From the NCBI RefSeq assembly GCF_000003605.2, contig NW_003138930.1, positions 1 to 14,538 on the forward strand: 14,538 nt of DNA, read 5' to 3'. Positions within the stretch are counted from its first letter, which is position 1, and each line of letters starts with the position of its first letter. This document shows positions 7,501-14,538 of this stretch, piece after piece. The notes beneath the pieces were generated by a model, which was not told the DNA's origin, did not search any database, and was given only the letters and a program-made list of their open reading frames with translations. Source of the DNA: Saccoglossus kowalevskii. Its lineage: Eukaryota > Hemichordata > Enteropneusta > Harrimaniidae. The position numbers and the translations under genes were made by a program.

Positions 7501-10184
7501 ATTGCAAATAGCAGACTTGATTACTAAAGAGCCTGGTAAGTTAGTTTTCTTCCCTTTATATGTTAAAGTGTCTTCACAACTGCAGACATGACAGACAATG
7601 ACCATGATGCCATGTAAAATATGGGTAAACTTGCAAATAATGATTTTACCCACACTGTATATTACATTGCAGCAGACTGAACATAAATGTATACAGTTGT
7701 GAGGACCATGGAATTTTACCTACTATGATCTTGTTGAAGAGGAGCCCATCAATTTGGTATTGTCATGTTTTAGACAGTGGCATAGGCTACATGATTTTTT
7801 TCCATGCACAATTCAATACAAGATCTACTGTTTGATTTCAGTTGAAATTTGGCACACTGCTAATCTATGATGAGTAAATTTCCTAATGGGATATTGGTGC
7901 AAGTTTGTGCATTAGGTAATTAATACAGAAATTATACAAAGCTAACCTAGGATCCAGGCTAAGTTCAACGGTTGCATTCGTCTCTACTAACACCTAGCCT
8001 TGATGCTAGGAATTTTCAATTAACGATTTAAATTTATACAGAACACTATAGTAACGAAAAATACACTGCCGTACTTCGCTTATTTTGATTGGAAAGCTCA
8101 ATTTATGCTGGGGAGTTCGTATTACAGTAATATGCTGAGCGTTAACTCTGATTGGTTGGGAAAAAATGCAGAGCAGTGACTGGCAGTTATCAGAATATTT
8201 TTCATTACTACAGCAACATTTTTTACATGACCCTCTTTTATGACTTTCTGCATAAATTTAACTGTTAATTCAAAATTCAAGGCTTGGGTGTTAGTAGAGA
8301 CGATGCAACCGTAAAACTTAGCCTGGCTAAGACGAAGTCTGCAGCATTTGTCTGGCATGCTGGTAATCTTCAACATTTTAATATCCACATAAATTTGTTT
8401 TGGGTTTCAACCTACCGTAATTAATTAATGAGATCATATCTAATTGATTTTGAATTTTTGTTAATATCTTGTTTATTTTTAGGTTGTCTGCAAAAGCTAA
8501 TGTTGGCCAATATTTTGATTGAATGTTTTTAATTCTGGTAATTACTTGCAGGTTCTATGGAGTACTTCTTACGTGCAAATAAGAGCATGAAACCAACTGT
8601 AAGCTATATGAAGGATATGACTGTTGATTACAGTCCAGAAGGTTCAAATGACAGAATTCTAGAAGAAACTACCATATACAACTGGTATGAATATCTGGAT
8701 GATTGTGCAAAAGGTGAATTCACATTAGTATTTTGGACATTTGAGCTTTTGGTCCAGTTGTGCATTCATTCCTATAACTGATTTTCATTTTCCTCCTATG
8801 TGAATAAGAAGGTAGCACACTTTTATTCATGTGAGTGAATATTTATTGTGTTTTTGTAGGTTACTGAGCAGCCAAGCTTTTTAATTTGCATGTTTTCCAT
8901 TCATATACATGATGAATGTGCATGTCTCCATCTAATGAGCTATGCTGGCAATGGGTTGGTATAGGACAATTTTAGGCCTCTTGAAAGAACTCTTAGACGC
9001 GTGACCTGTATCTGTTTTAATACTATTGGAGACAAATAACTACAAAGTTTATTTTCTGTATATGCAAGTGCATATGTGACAACTCAAAAAATTAGTTTAT
9101 TAGAACCACCTTCATCTCAATGAGCATCCTTCTAGTTAAATCAAGAATTGCCTAATGAGCTGCTTTCCCCCAAATTGACCATAAACACAGTAAGTTTGCA
9201 CCAACCAATGCCAGGGACACTATGTATGTAGTGCCAGCTACTAAATGTTCCAAAAGTTGAAGAAGCAATAAGGCGACAAGTGTGTGTTGCGATACAATGT
9301 CTGTAGTCTCCAGTGGTGGTTGTACTTTCATTTGGACTAAAAACATCCCTGTGTGTTTATCCTGGTGTGCATATTCAGTATGACTTTAAAACCTGTAATA
9401 GTAGCCATAAGTAATGGTAAAGTACAACATAGGGGAATATGGCTTCTCTTAGAGCATCTACACATGAGAAATGTGTTGTCAGATCATATGACGAATATAA
9501 TCAATGTGGAACATGGTTCCGTGGGCACTGATCACACGTCCGATTCAGATCACCTTATATTCTATTGAAATCTGGCAATAACAAGAGCAGTATTTATTGC
9601 GAAATGAAGAAAAACAAGTTTAACACTTTTATAGTTCTCAAACAAACATGTTTGTCCTGTGAATTTAAAACGGGCGAGAGCTCCAAACTTATACTTGAGA
9701 GAATAGCATCCTGTTCTTTACCTTTGCAGTAAATTTGAAAGCCAACTTCTTGGGTGTTCTGACATGGTGTGCACTTGGTCCAAGTGAATCTAAAACAGTA
9801 ATTTGTTTTGAAGTGATGTTTGTTCTTTTTTTTCCATGATTCTACTGGATTATATGGACTGGCAATCATATTTTTATGCTATATTGTATTTTCACAGGAG
9901 AAGTTAAAGCAAATTTTAATGATGGAAATGAAAATGCTGAAGTATCTGTTCAGATTTCTCTTGGAGATTTGCTTACATTTTTCACGGGAGTTGCATCGGT
10001 CTCACCACTGGGATTACATCCAGAGCCATCCATATCCTTTCTGAGAGACAAAGACCACATTTTTCCCACAGCTAATACATGTGCCAATATCCTATCACTC
10101 CCACTAGGTTTAACTGATGTGGAGGTATTTGGAGAAAGATTCACTTATGCTGTTACTAACAGTATGGGATTTGGAGTTGTTTAG
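757..10184 (+). CDS. HECT-type E3 ubiquitin ligase, eight exons, frameshifted in exon 1
   Basis: Exons: 757-1543, 3435-3556, 4349-4633, 5865-5963, 6365-6866, 7298-7535, 8552-8713, 9898-10184. All have GT-AG borders and phases fit throughout once one base is discounted in exon 1, giving about 826 residues. Order: a Ser/Arg-rich N terminus, a conserved region before the HECT domain (residues about 140-260), a cysteine cluster (about 272-291), a Ser/Thr/Pro linker, an acidic segment, then HECT from about 430. HECT hallmarks are DEGGPRREF, the LVGKMVALSLCHGGPG helix and NTCANILSLP with catalytic Cys (about residue 793), 33 residues from the end, as usual. HECT ligases take ubiquitin from an E2 onto this Cys and then pass it to a substrate. 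The architecture resembles multi-copy proteins named G2/M-phase-specific E3 ligase-like in fish and invertebrates (from memory). Its position next to an inverted terminal array suggests it is carried by a transposon (inference). Confidence 0.92.
1544..2560. other. First part of HECT intron 1, no gene seen
   Basis: Intronic sequence after the donor GTAAGG at 1544. Short open frames at 1403-1753 and 1671-1856 simply run through the donor. I see no domain, RNA gene or clear repeat here. Confidence 0.5.
2585..3255. repeat. Degenerate tandem repeat, about 105-150 bp period, in intron 1
   Basis: Five imperfect units begin near 2598, 2741, 2847, 2996 and 3124. Each carries variants of TTTCAATGAAACTT, then TGCTCTAGGACAATG, a GATCTGATTAGTTTTGG-like segment and CCTAATTTGCATAATTA. 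Spacing varies from about 105 to 150 bp because of internal losses. The open frame at 3138-3344 lies mostly in this array and is not a gene. Confidence 0.75.
3435..3556 (+). CDS. HECT gene exon 2 (UBZ-like cysteine motif)
   Basis: Flanked by TTTTTAG and AA|GTAAGT; enters in phase 0 and leaves in phase 2, with 122 bases. It encodes ACSTCGIQVPYSTIRERIDG followed by CAG. The Cys-x2-Cys pair, the helix and the last Cys look like a Rad18-type (UBZ4) ubiquitin-binding zinc finger, in which Cys, Cys, His and Cys bind zinc. Here the usual His position is Arg (RERIDGC). Zinc binding may therefore be weakened, or the family may use a different ligand. Confidence 0.8.
3806..4296. repeat. Dispersed non-autonomous repeat (copy 1) in intron 2
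   Basis: The element seems to open with TTTTTAGCTC at 3806 and to close near CAGTGGAGCTACA at 4264-4276, a weak inverted pair TAGCTC / GGAGCTA. Bases 3989-4296 match 10692-10911 closely in the same orientation, sharing TGATATTACATATATAGG, TTCTCAGATTTGTTCATTT and TAATTGAAATGTG. The short open frames 3824-4048 and 4245-4637 (first part) fall inside it and are not separate genes. Confidence 0.75.
4349..4633 (+). CDS. HECT gene exon 3 (Ser/Thr/Pro/Asn-rich linker)
   Basis: Acceptor CATTTACAG, donor AA|GTAAGT; phase 2 in and out, 285 bases. It encodes a low-complexity linker of about 95 residues with an imperfect repeat of the type APSSNST / APSSDST / APSNIST. Such a segment is probably unstructured and separates the cysteine motif from the catalytic domain. 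Many Ser and Thr residues could be phosphorylated, but that is only a possibility. The open frame on the opposite strand at 4478-4777 is a shadow. Confidence 0.85.
4837..4879. repeat. GTCCGTCCGT minisatellite
   Basis: A short run of 4-bp CCGT/GCGT units (GTCCGTCCGTTTGTCCGTCC and on) lying just inside the left end of the 1-kb element. Such runs are typical of this repeat class in marine invertebrates, as I recall. Confidence 0.85.
5001..5690. repeat. Internal 300-322-bp tandem units of the intron 3 element
   Basis: CCATTTTAAG occurs at 5001 and 5323, and a variant at about 5622. Each unit repeats a block resembling ACCATTCCGGAACTGGATCT and the block AAAATGGCCGACTGG. Two full units and a partial third are present. 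Confidence 0.8.
5865..5963 (+). CDS. HECT gene exon 4 (acidic segment)
   Basis: Acceptor TTTTCTACATGTAG, donor AAG|GTATTC; phase 2 in and out, 99 bases. It encodes a strongly acidic stretch (DEEQTDESAEDESIHGEG) directly before the HECT domain. The donor is weaker than those of the other exons, but the phase agrees with both neighbours. Confidence 0.8.
5964..6364. other. HECT intron 4, nothing recognised
   Basis: A 401-bp intron with no repeat, gene or RNA that I can recognise. Confidence 0.6.
6365..6866 (+). CDS. HECT gene exon 5 (HECT N-lobe, first part)
   Basis: Acceptor TATTTTTGTAG; phase 2 in, phase 0 out at AAA|GTAGGT. It encodes 167 residues with the start of the HECT N-lobe: an RNLWKTGARS helix, then FRVRFVGESGLDEGGPRREF, the strongest N-lobe signature, then LFAQNRYYLVGKMVALSLCH. 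A GTGAAG four bases further would be another donor, but it breaks the phase of exon 6. The open frame continues into the intron to 7031 and this tail is not coding. Confidence 0.93.
6867..7297. other. HECT intron 5, nothing recognised
   Basis: A 431-bp intron with no repeat or gene that I can recognise. Confidence 0.6.
7298..7535 (+). CDS. HECT gene exon 6 (HECT N-lobe, middle)
   Basis: Acceptor TTTCTTTCTGTTAG, donor CCTG|GTAAGT; phase 0 in, phase 1 out. It encodes 79 residues with the segment FRDGLNTLQIADLITKEPG, which matches the N-lobe pattern FxxGLxxL-L-(x)n-P found in HECT proteins around the E2-binding subdomain. Confidence 0.93.
7954..8326. repeat. MITE-like element with 47-bp inverted ends, in intron 6
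   Basis: Left end 7954-8000 (CCAGGCTAAGTT, then ACGGTTGCA and CGTCTCTACTAACACC) pairs with right end 8280-8326 at roughly 90 percent identity by eye. The element is 373 bp and has no coding capacity; the minus-strand frame 8122-8388 is fortuitous. I see no clear target duplication. The long ends and small size fit a miniature DNA transposon mobilised by another element. Confidence 0.8.
8552..8713 (+). CDS. HECT gene exon 7 (end of N-lobe and start of C-lobe)
   Basis: Acceptor ATTACTTGCAG, donor AAAAG|GTGAAT; phase 1 in and out, 162 bases. It encodes 54 residues including TTIYNWYEYLDDCAKG. I assign it by phase and by its place between two clear HECT exons. Confidence 0.9.
8714..9897. other. 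HECT intron 7, no gene accepted
   Basis: A 1184-bp intron. It contains short open frames on both strands (9152-9346 minus, hydrophobic; 9353-9568 plus; 9594-9869 minus), none with a recognisable domain. I see no clear repeat structure. Confidence 0.5.
9898..10184 (+). CDS. HECT gene exon 8 (C-lobe with catalytic Cys)
   Basis: Acceptor TATTTTCACAG; phase 1 in; stop TAG at 10182-10184. It encodes the HECT C-lobe: SLGDLLTFFTGVASVSPLG, then FPTANTCANILSLPLG. The active-site Cys codon is TGT at 10080-10082. The protein ends MGFGVV, like the GFG(x)V ends of related HECT proteins. All expected C-lobe landmarks are present, so the ligase half appears functional. Confidence 0.95.
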
Positions 10185-10311
10185 AAAGTTGTCATTGTAT
10201 TCATAAAACATCCACAATGACCATAGTGTATATTATACCCAGTTACAATATCACCTACTTGGCTTTGTTTCTCCAAACTATGTCCTCTCAAAATATACAC
10301 AAGTTTTCCAC

Positions 10312-10405
10312 CTGCTTCATTTTTTAAAATTTTCCACCAAAACACAAGCCTCAAGAGAACCCAGACTGCTTCACTTTTTTAAAATTTTCTGCCAAAAGAC
10401 GAGCC
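10312..10405. repeat. Two-copy 54-bp direct repeat in the HECT 3' region
   Basis: CTGCTTCAT plus TTTTTAAAATTTTC at 10312-10350 recurs as CTGCTTCAC plus TTTTTTAAAATTTTC at 10366-10405, with matching ACAAGCC / ACGAGCC tails. Confidence 0.75.
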
Positions 10406-10500
10406 ATGAAAATTAGAGTTCTCCATCTATTCTTGGTTCCTATCAAACTTTTCCCTGCCTCTAGGCAGACTATGCAATCAGTCAATTGTGGTTTTCATGT

Positions 10501-10506
10501 AATAAA
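10501..10506 (+). terminator. Candidate poly(A) signal of the HECT gene
   Basis: The first AATAAA on the + strand after the stop codon, about 320 bases downstream. No transcript is available to confirm its use. Confidence 0.5.
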
Positions 10507-10559
10507 TTGAAGAAGTAAGTGTCCAAATTTGTGTACACAAAATCCTATGCTTGCTTTCG

Positions 10560-10911
10560 CCATCGTCAACTTCACATTTTCGACTTCTTCTTAAAAACCA
10601 CAAACTGTATAGCTGTGAAACTTTCTAGGAAGGTACCTTGGGTGGTTCTCTCGATTTTTGGTGAATTGTTTTGTTATTTTTGGTAAAAAGTGATATTTTC
10701 ATCTTCTTGTTAAAAACTGCAAGTCCGATTGTGTTGATATTACATATATAGGTACTACATGTTGACGTTTCTCAGATTTGTTCATTTTGTCTTTAATTCT
10801 TTAATTTTGGTGAATATTTTTGTCATTTTTTGTAAAAAGTGATATTTTCGACTTCTTGCTTTAATTGAAATGTGTATCGCTAAGAGCGGAGCTATCTCAG
10901 CTGAAAGACTG
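10560..10911. repeat. Dispersed non-autonomous repeat (copy 2)
   Basis: Bases 10692-10911 match 3989-4296 in the same orientation. An inner block, a GTGATATTTTC segment followed by ACTTCTTG or ATCTTCTTG and TTAAAAAC, is itself repeated two to three times from 10575 to 10865. The copy ends near GCGGAGCTATCTCAG (10886-10900), like the GTGGAGCTA ends near 4264 and 5802. Confidence 0.75.
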
Positions 10912-11608
10912 TATGCTTCATTGATAAAGTTTAAAATGTTATGACCTTTTCCACAGGAGCAAGGTTGGAATATTTTCGCTATGTTTATAATATTAAATGT
11001 TATATTTTGACATTTGCCTTTTATATGTGTGTACTATTTCGCTTTAACTTTGTATTACTACTGTGAATGTTTTAAACAGTACATATACAATGCTTTTGTT
11101 TATCATGTGTAAACTGATGGGAACAGTCCTGTATTTGTCTACCATGGGCTACTATGTTAGCATTTCAGTGAGAACTTTGCACAAACTAAACCATTTCACA
11201 TACTGGTAGACTGAACTTTTCCAAATTTTCTGTTTAAATTGCATGATACAATCTCTGCCAACATTTTGTGAGAAATAAACAAAACTGTAGGTACATTATT
11301 TTAGGTCTCTGAATTCAGTAATTTCCTATGATCTACGGTAATTACATCATACAGTTACCTGAGTTTGGCTCATTTCAGGGACCAATCAAACTTGTTTAAC
11401 CTATATTTTTCCCAAACACACTACATTTGGATATAAACCTGGTAATCTAATAATAGTGGACTCATGACCAACAGTATAGTGTCATAAGACGTGTACATTT
11501 ATATATTAACAATGTTATTAAAAATTAAACTTTACAGAAAATGTTTTTATAACATTCTGATTATTTTGTTTTGATTATTTTTGCAATACAGCTTTCAATG
11601 AACATTTG

Positions 11609-11802
11609 CAGAAATCATGGCAAAAACATCGCCGTATCAGTTTTGAGGCAGGATTCGCAGTGCATCATGGAGAATCAAACGTACGCTGAATGATAACAAG
11701 ACAACCATTGGCAGTCGTTATTCAGCGTACATTTGATTTCTCATGATGCGTTGCGAATCCTTCCTCAAAAATGATACAGCAATGTTTTTGTCAAGAATTC
11801 TG
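11609..11802. repeat. Long imperfect hairpin (inverted repeat, about 89-bp arms)
   Basis: Left arm 11609-11697 and right arm 11717-11802 are reverse complements at roughly 85 percent, with a 19-base loop. Shared words include CAAAAACAT, TTTTGAGG, GGATTCGCA, GCATCATG and GTACGCTGAA. It could be a small fold-back MITE or the gene of a hairpin RNA; the sequence alone does not decide. No open frame fits. Confidence 0.85.
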
Positions 11803-12214
11803 GCAACGACCAAGTGGATTTGAATTTATAAGTTTTTGTTTTATTTTCCGAGTTTGTTGATTTTTAAGGTTTTTTTGTGTCATGAGTTTCACAACTTGTC
11901 TTTTTATATAGGTAGGAGAATATATACATTTCATTTTCATGAAATCAACAATCTACGCTATGTGTGACTGATTCGTTTTGAGATTTGAACAAATTTGTCA
12001 AAATATCGGACATCAAATCATATTCTGTAAATGGACAGTGTCATTATCAATGCTTGTTTATTATTGAGGCACAGGTACATTCTATATTGAACAAATATTA
12101 CTCTAGGCCATTGTGTTATTTCTTTATATCAATCAAGCTTCTACTCATGGTTTCAATCTAATTTGTTACTGCTTGAAAGATGTGTGTCAAAGCACAACAT
12201 TTGGGACTGAGACT

Positions 12215-12232
12215 GTCATTAACAACGACTTG
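12215..12232. repeat. Relic of the intron 3 element's palindromic end
   Basis: GTCATTAACAACGACTTG here resembles GTCATTGACAATGACTTG at 5765-5782, differing at two positions. It may be a leftover terminus of another copy. The match is short, so chance is possible. Confidence 0.35.
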
Positions 12233-12488
12233 ATATGTTTTAAACAAGGAAAGGGGAAAAACAGAAAGGTAGTTATGAAATATCTTAAATGAGGGTGGGG
12301 AGAACATGGAGATACCATACTGGCCCTGATATAGGCCCATCCTAACACTTTCAAAATATTGCGATATAATTATAAGGGTATAAGCACAACTTTAGAATTG
12401 ATCTGGTTTTGTGTAGTGGGGAGGGGTGGGGGTGCTTACCAGTGTAAGTACAGTAAATAAAGTTAAAATTGTTGAAATATAATTGTCT

Positions 12489-12494
12489 TTTATT
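12489..12494 (-). terminator. Candidate poly(A) signal of the integrase gene
   Basis: TTTATT on the + strand gives AATAAA on the - strand, 58 bases after the integrase stop codon, a suitable distance for a short 3' untranslated region. Confidence 0.6.
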
Positions 12495-12551
12495 ACAGTT
12501 TTTATCTATTGCTGTGATAATACGATACACAATATGAAACAGCATTGAACC

Positions 12552-12773
12552 TTACACCCTGTGTTCAATTTTTGTGTTTATAAAGGCTTTGACATCTTCA
12601 TAGATCATTACTCCACTACTATCATCATGGCAATTAAGTGGATCAATGGTACTGGATGGATTCTCAAGCTCATCGCCCATTAAAGGGCATGGAATATTTG
12701 GAATTATCAATTCATTTTCATTTTGTTCAGGTACAGGCCCATCATAATCTATTCCATATGCATCAATTTCCTC
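12552..12773 (-). CDS. Integrase exon 3 (acidic C-terminal tail)
   Basis: Acceptor TATTATTTCAG; phase 0; stop TAA. It encodes 73 residues, acidic and without a recognised domain ([20 protein letters not shown]). The small exon is kept because its phase, acceptor and downstream AATAAA all agree. Confidence 0.85.
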   Translation of the reverse strand, partial: EEIDAYGIDYDGPVPEQNENELIIPNIPCPLMGDELENPSSTIDPLNCHDDSSGVMIYEDVKAFINTKIEHRV

Positions 12774-14427
12774 CTGAAATAATATAGCAGAAAATGTTTG
12801 TAACCTTATAACAAACACATAACAAACAAAAGGTGTTTAGTTCTGCTACTATTATTTTTACAATCTAACCATTTTGCAAGTATCCTCTATACATGTATGC
12901 ATGATGCCTGGTATTTGCTTGTAGCAAGTGGTGTATTTACACCTACCTGGTTACGTGGTTCAAATAGCTCGCCCATTGCTCGATTAGATGATTGTGCCAT
13001 AGACAAAGATCCCTGGATCCACAGTTGACGAGGTGTTTTGTGCTGTGCCGAGCTAAGTTTGTGGTGGTTCCATCCTTCATTCCAGTGACTTAAATCACGA
13101 TTAATAATCGGCAGAAAGGTGTAATGTAGACTAAACATGTCAACATCATTATCAATATCAAGGAACAAATGGTCCTCCAAATGGTAAAATAAAAGGTAAA
13201 ATTTAAAAAGGATCCCTTGAAAGACATCACGCCACAAGCGTTCAACCCTTTGATTGTGTACGCTTTTCCCCGCGATAAAGCTGCCTCTGCCTGGACCTCT
13301 ATCAGGATGTTGCAACATAAACAGGGCAACCTGTTCATTCTCACCACCTTTATCTCCACGTATACGAGACGGAACACCAAACTTTTGTGTGGCATTCTCA
13401 AATAACTTCAGCACAGTGTCTGCTCTGTTGTTATCATTGCAGTGCAGAAAAACAACCATGCGAGAAAACCCATCTATTGCTCCGTGAATCACAAACTTCC
13501 ACCTGCAGGTACAAAAAGAGCAGGAAGCTATAAATATGCAGTCTACAAGCGCTATTGTTAAATTTAGACACAATTGCATGTTTCATTCAAAAAGTTTTTA
13601 TGTGATTTGCTGTCTATATAAAGATAATATGGGAAACGATGAAGGTGTATAAGTACCTAAATTAGTACAACTGAATTATTTAATGCTAGGTGAATGGTTA
13701 ATGCAAAATCAATGTAGTTACACATAACACCCAAATTATTCATTCACTTGTTCACTTACCGTATCAACTTATGATTGCCGTCAATGTGCCATAGTGCATT
13801 GGGGCATGGTACATTATAGACTCTTCTATGGATTGTTTGAATCCTTCTGGCTGTCACTCCCTCCGGATCAACACATCTAAGGCTGGATCTCACATGAAAA
13901 ATTGGTACTCTTATTCCTTGTGCAAGGAGTAGTCCTTGCATACACTTCATACCTGTATTCGGTAATTTGCGAAGAATTTCCTGTACAACTCTGTCTAATT
14001 CATATTCAGTTTTAATTGAATAAGTTGCTGCTACTGATAAGCCAAATTCAGACATTCTTCGAAAAACAGTTCTTCTTGAAACTCCAAGCATACTGGATAT
14101 GTCAGAAACACTAAATCCTTCGCGTAACAGAAAATCCAGTTGTTCTTGTGGGATAGCATATTTTGGATGACCTGGGTCACCAGAGTATATTTGAGATGAC
14201 TGATAAGAGAAACTAACATTGGAACTCGAATCAATGGTGTCTTTTGCTGCACATATCTTAGATATGACTTGGAAAGGAAAATCATGCAAAAGTTGCAATG
14301 ACACAAGTTCATCTTTCAGTAAAACAAGTCTATCATAGACTGCGTCAAGATTCTTCGGCTCCATTTCTAAGCATGCTGAGATTGCATTAATCTCAGAAAT
14401 GACAGGCTGTGCCCAGTCACTAGCCAT
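12552..14427 (-). CDS. DDE integrase/transposase with N-terminal helix-turn-helix, three exons
   Basis: Exons on the - strand: 14427-13760, 13502-12947 and 12773-12552; introns of 257 and 173 bp with GTAAGT and GTAGGT donors. Joined they give 481 residues with no stop or frameshift. Residues about 1-70 are helical-looking; 95-130 form a helix-turn-helix ([20 protein letters not shown]), probably for DNA binding. The retroviral-type catalytic core follows: Asp216 in WHIDGNHK, Asp273 in RGDKGGEN and Glu310 in NQRVERLW, so D-56-D-36-E; IDGFSR fits the second core strand. There is no HHCC zinc motif and no reverse transcriptase. Such proteins would cut and join DNA ends in the nucleus. The family is multi-copy and mostly unnamed in animals (from memory). 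Its start codon lies about 45 bases from the right inverted array, which supports its role as the element's transposase. Confidence 0.94.
12947..13502 (-). CDS. Integrase exon 2 (catalytic core and C-terminal helices)
   Basis: Acceptor TTTGTACCTGCAG, donor CCAG|GTAGGT; phase 2 in, 0 out. It continues the core directly from HKLIR with [14 protein letters not shown], carries the second Asp and the Glu, and goes on with [19 protein letters not shown] and [10 protein letters not shown], segments I associate with this integrase family. TPRQLWIQG near the end corresponds to the TPxQL(W) motif seen in related proteins. Confidence 0.93.
13760..14427 (-). CDS. Integrase exon 1 (helix-turn-helix and first catalytic Asp)
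   Basis: Begins at the ATG 14427-14425, the first in this frame; the base at -3 is T, so the context is weak, but G is at +4. It ends CG|GTAAGT in phase 2. It encodes 222 residues: an N-terminal helical part, the helix-turn-helix, a linker with [20 protein letters not shown], and the first catalytic Asp close to the splice site. Confidence 0.93.
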
Positions 14428-14470
14428 GTAGCATAATGCATTGTGGGATACGGAAGTCTACTTTCTTTGA
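14428..14470 (-). promoter_or_regulatory. Compact integrase promoter/leader with ZNF143- and ETS-like sites
   Basis: Only about 43 bases separate the integrase ATG from the inverted array. Read on the - strand they hold ATCCCACAATGCATTATG (14432-14449), which fits 16 of 18 positions of the Staf/ZNF143 consensus as I recall it (YWCCCRNMATSCMYYRCR). Beside it is ACTTCCG (14451-14457), an ETS-type core. Both are common in TATA-less animal promoters. The transcription start is not known. Confidence 0.5.
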
Positions 14471-14538
14471 TAATAACAATAATGGTATAATAATTTCACA
14501 ATAATGATATAATAATGTAAACACAATGAAATAATGAA
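14471..14538. repeat. Right terminal array of the 63-bp repeat, inverted
   Basis: Read on the - strand from the window end inwards, 64 bases (14538-14475) equal left-array bases 237-300 exactly. One unit is visible before the window ends, so the array probably continues outwards. The inner edge changes to unique sequence at about 14471, close to the integrase leader. Confidence 0.93.

Larger units (their letters stand above)
10185..12551. other. Region between the two convergent genes
   Basis: Stop codon to stop codon this is 2.37 kb. It holds the HECT 3' untranslated region, a short direct repeat (10312-10405), a dispersed repeat copy (10560-10911), a long hairpin (11609-11802), a short relic of the intron 3 element (12215-12232) and a G-rich run on the + strand (12418-12432). 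I see no additional gene. Confidence 0.6.

Noticed and set aside
9152-9346. Minus-strand frame encoding a hydrophobic, membrane-like segment
   Set aside because: It lies in HECT intron 7, has no domain or splice partners that I recognise and is only 64 codons long.
9353-9568. Plus-strand frame of 71 codons in intron 7
   Set aside because: No recognisable motif and no fit to the phase of neighbouring HECT exons.
12415-12441. G-rich run GTGGGGAGGGGTGGGGGTG as a quadruplex
   Set aside because: Only three long G tracts are present, so a standard three-layer quadruplex needing four tracts is not supported.
13090-13487. Other frames overlapping integrase exon 2 on both strands
   Set aside because: They overlap the catalytic core, which is strongly supported by its motifs in one frame.
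1-14538. Polinton/Maverick or retrovirus-like element
   Set aside because: No polymerase B, capsid, packaging ATPase, gag or reverse transcriptase is present, and the integrase lacks the HHCC zinc motif.

Overview
This looks like nuclear DNA from an intron-rich metazoan, most likely a marine invertebrate; I cannot fix the phylum. The sequence is AT-rich and spliced genes with GT-AG introns are readable on both strands. Non-coding parts hold several families of small non-autonomous repeats, including a CGTCCGTCCG-type minisatellite and TTTTTAGCTC-type elements, of a kind common in such genomes.

Layout. Positions 1-540 are an AT-rich minisatellite with a 63-bp period. An eight-exon gene on the + strand (757-10184) encodes a HECT-type E3 ubiquitin ligase of about 826 residues, with a small cysteine-rich (UBZ-like) motif and a Ser/Thr/Pro-rich linker before the HECT domain. 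Its catalytic half is intact, but exon 1 carries a one-base frameshift near 1376-1384. A 2.4-kb stretch between the genes (10185-12551) holds repeats and a long hairpin. A three-exon gene on the - strand (14427-12552) encodes an intact 481-residue DDE integrase with an N-terminal helix-turn-helix. From about 14471 to the end, the 63-bp minisatellite returns in inverted orientation; 64 bases (14475-14538) are an exact inverted copy of 237-300.

Interpretation. The two genes converge tail to tail, each starts just inside one of the two inverted minisatellite arrays, and one encodes a recombinase. The simplest reading is a DNA transposon of at least 14 kb whose terminal inverted repeats are tandem arrays, as in Drosophila Foldback and sea urchin TU elements, with an integrase-type recombinase and a HECT ubiquitin ligase as its two genes. 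The window begins and ends inside the arrays, so the true termini and target-site duplication are not visible.

The introns and the inter-gene region are full of other insertions: a degenerate tandem array in intron 1, a roughly 1-kb repeat in intron 3 with a possible 6-bp target duplication, a MITE-like element with 47-bp inverted ends in intron 6, a dispersed repeat shared by intron 2 and the inter-gene region, and a roughly 194-bp hairpin at 11609-11802. No tRNA, rRNA, CRISPR or bacterial-type operon was seen.
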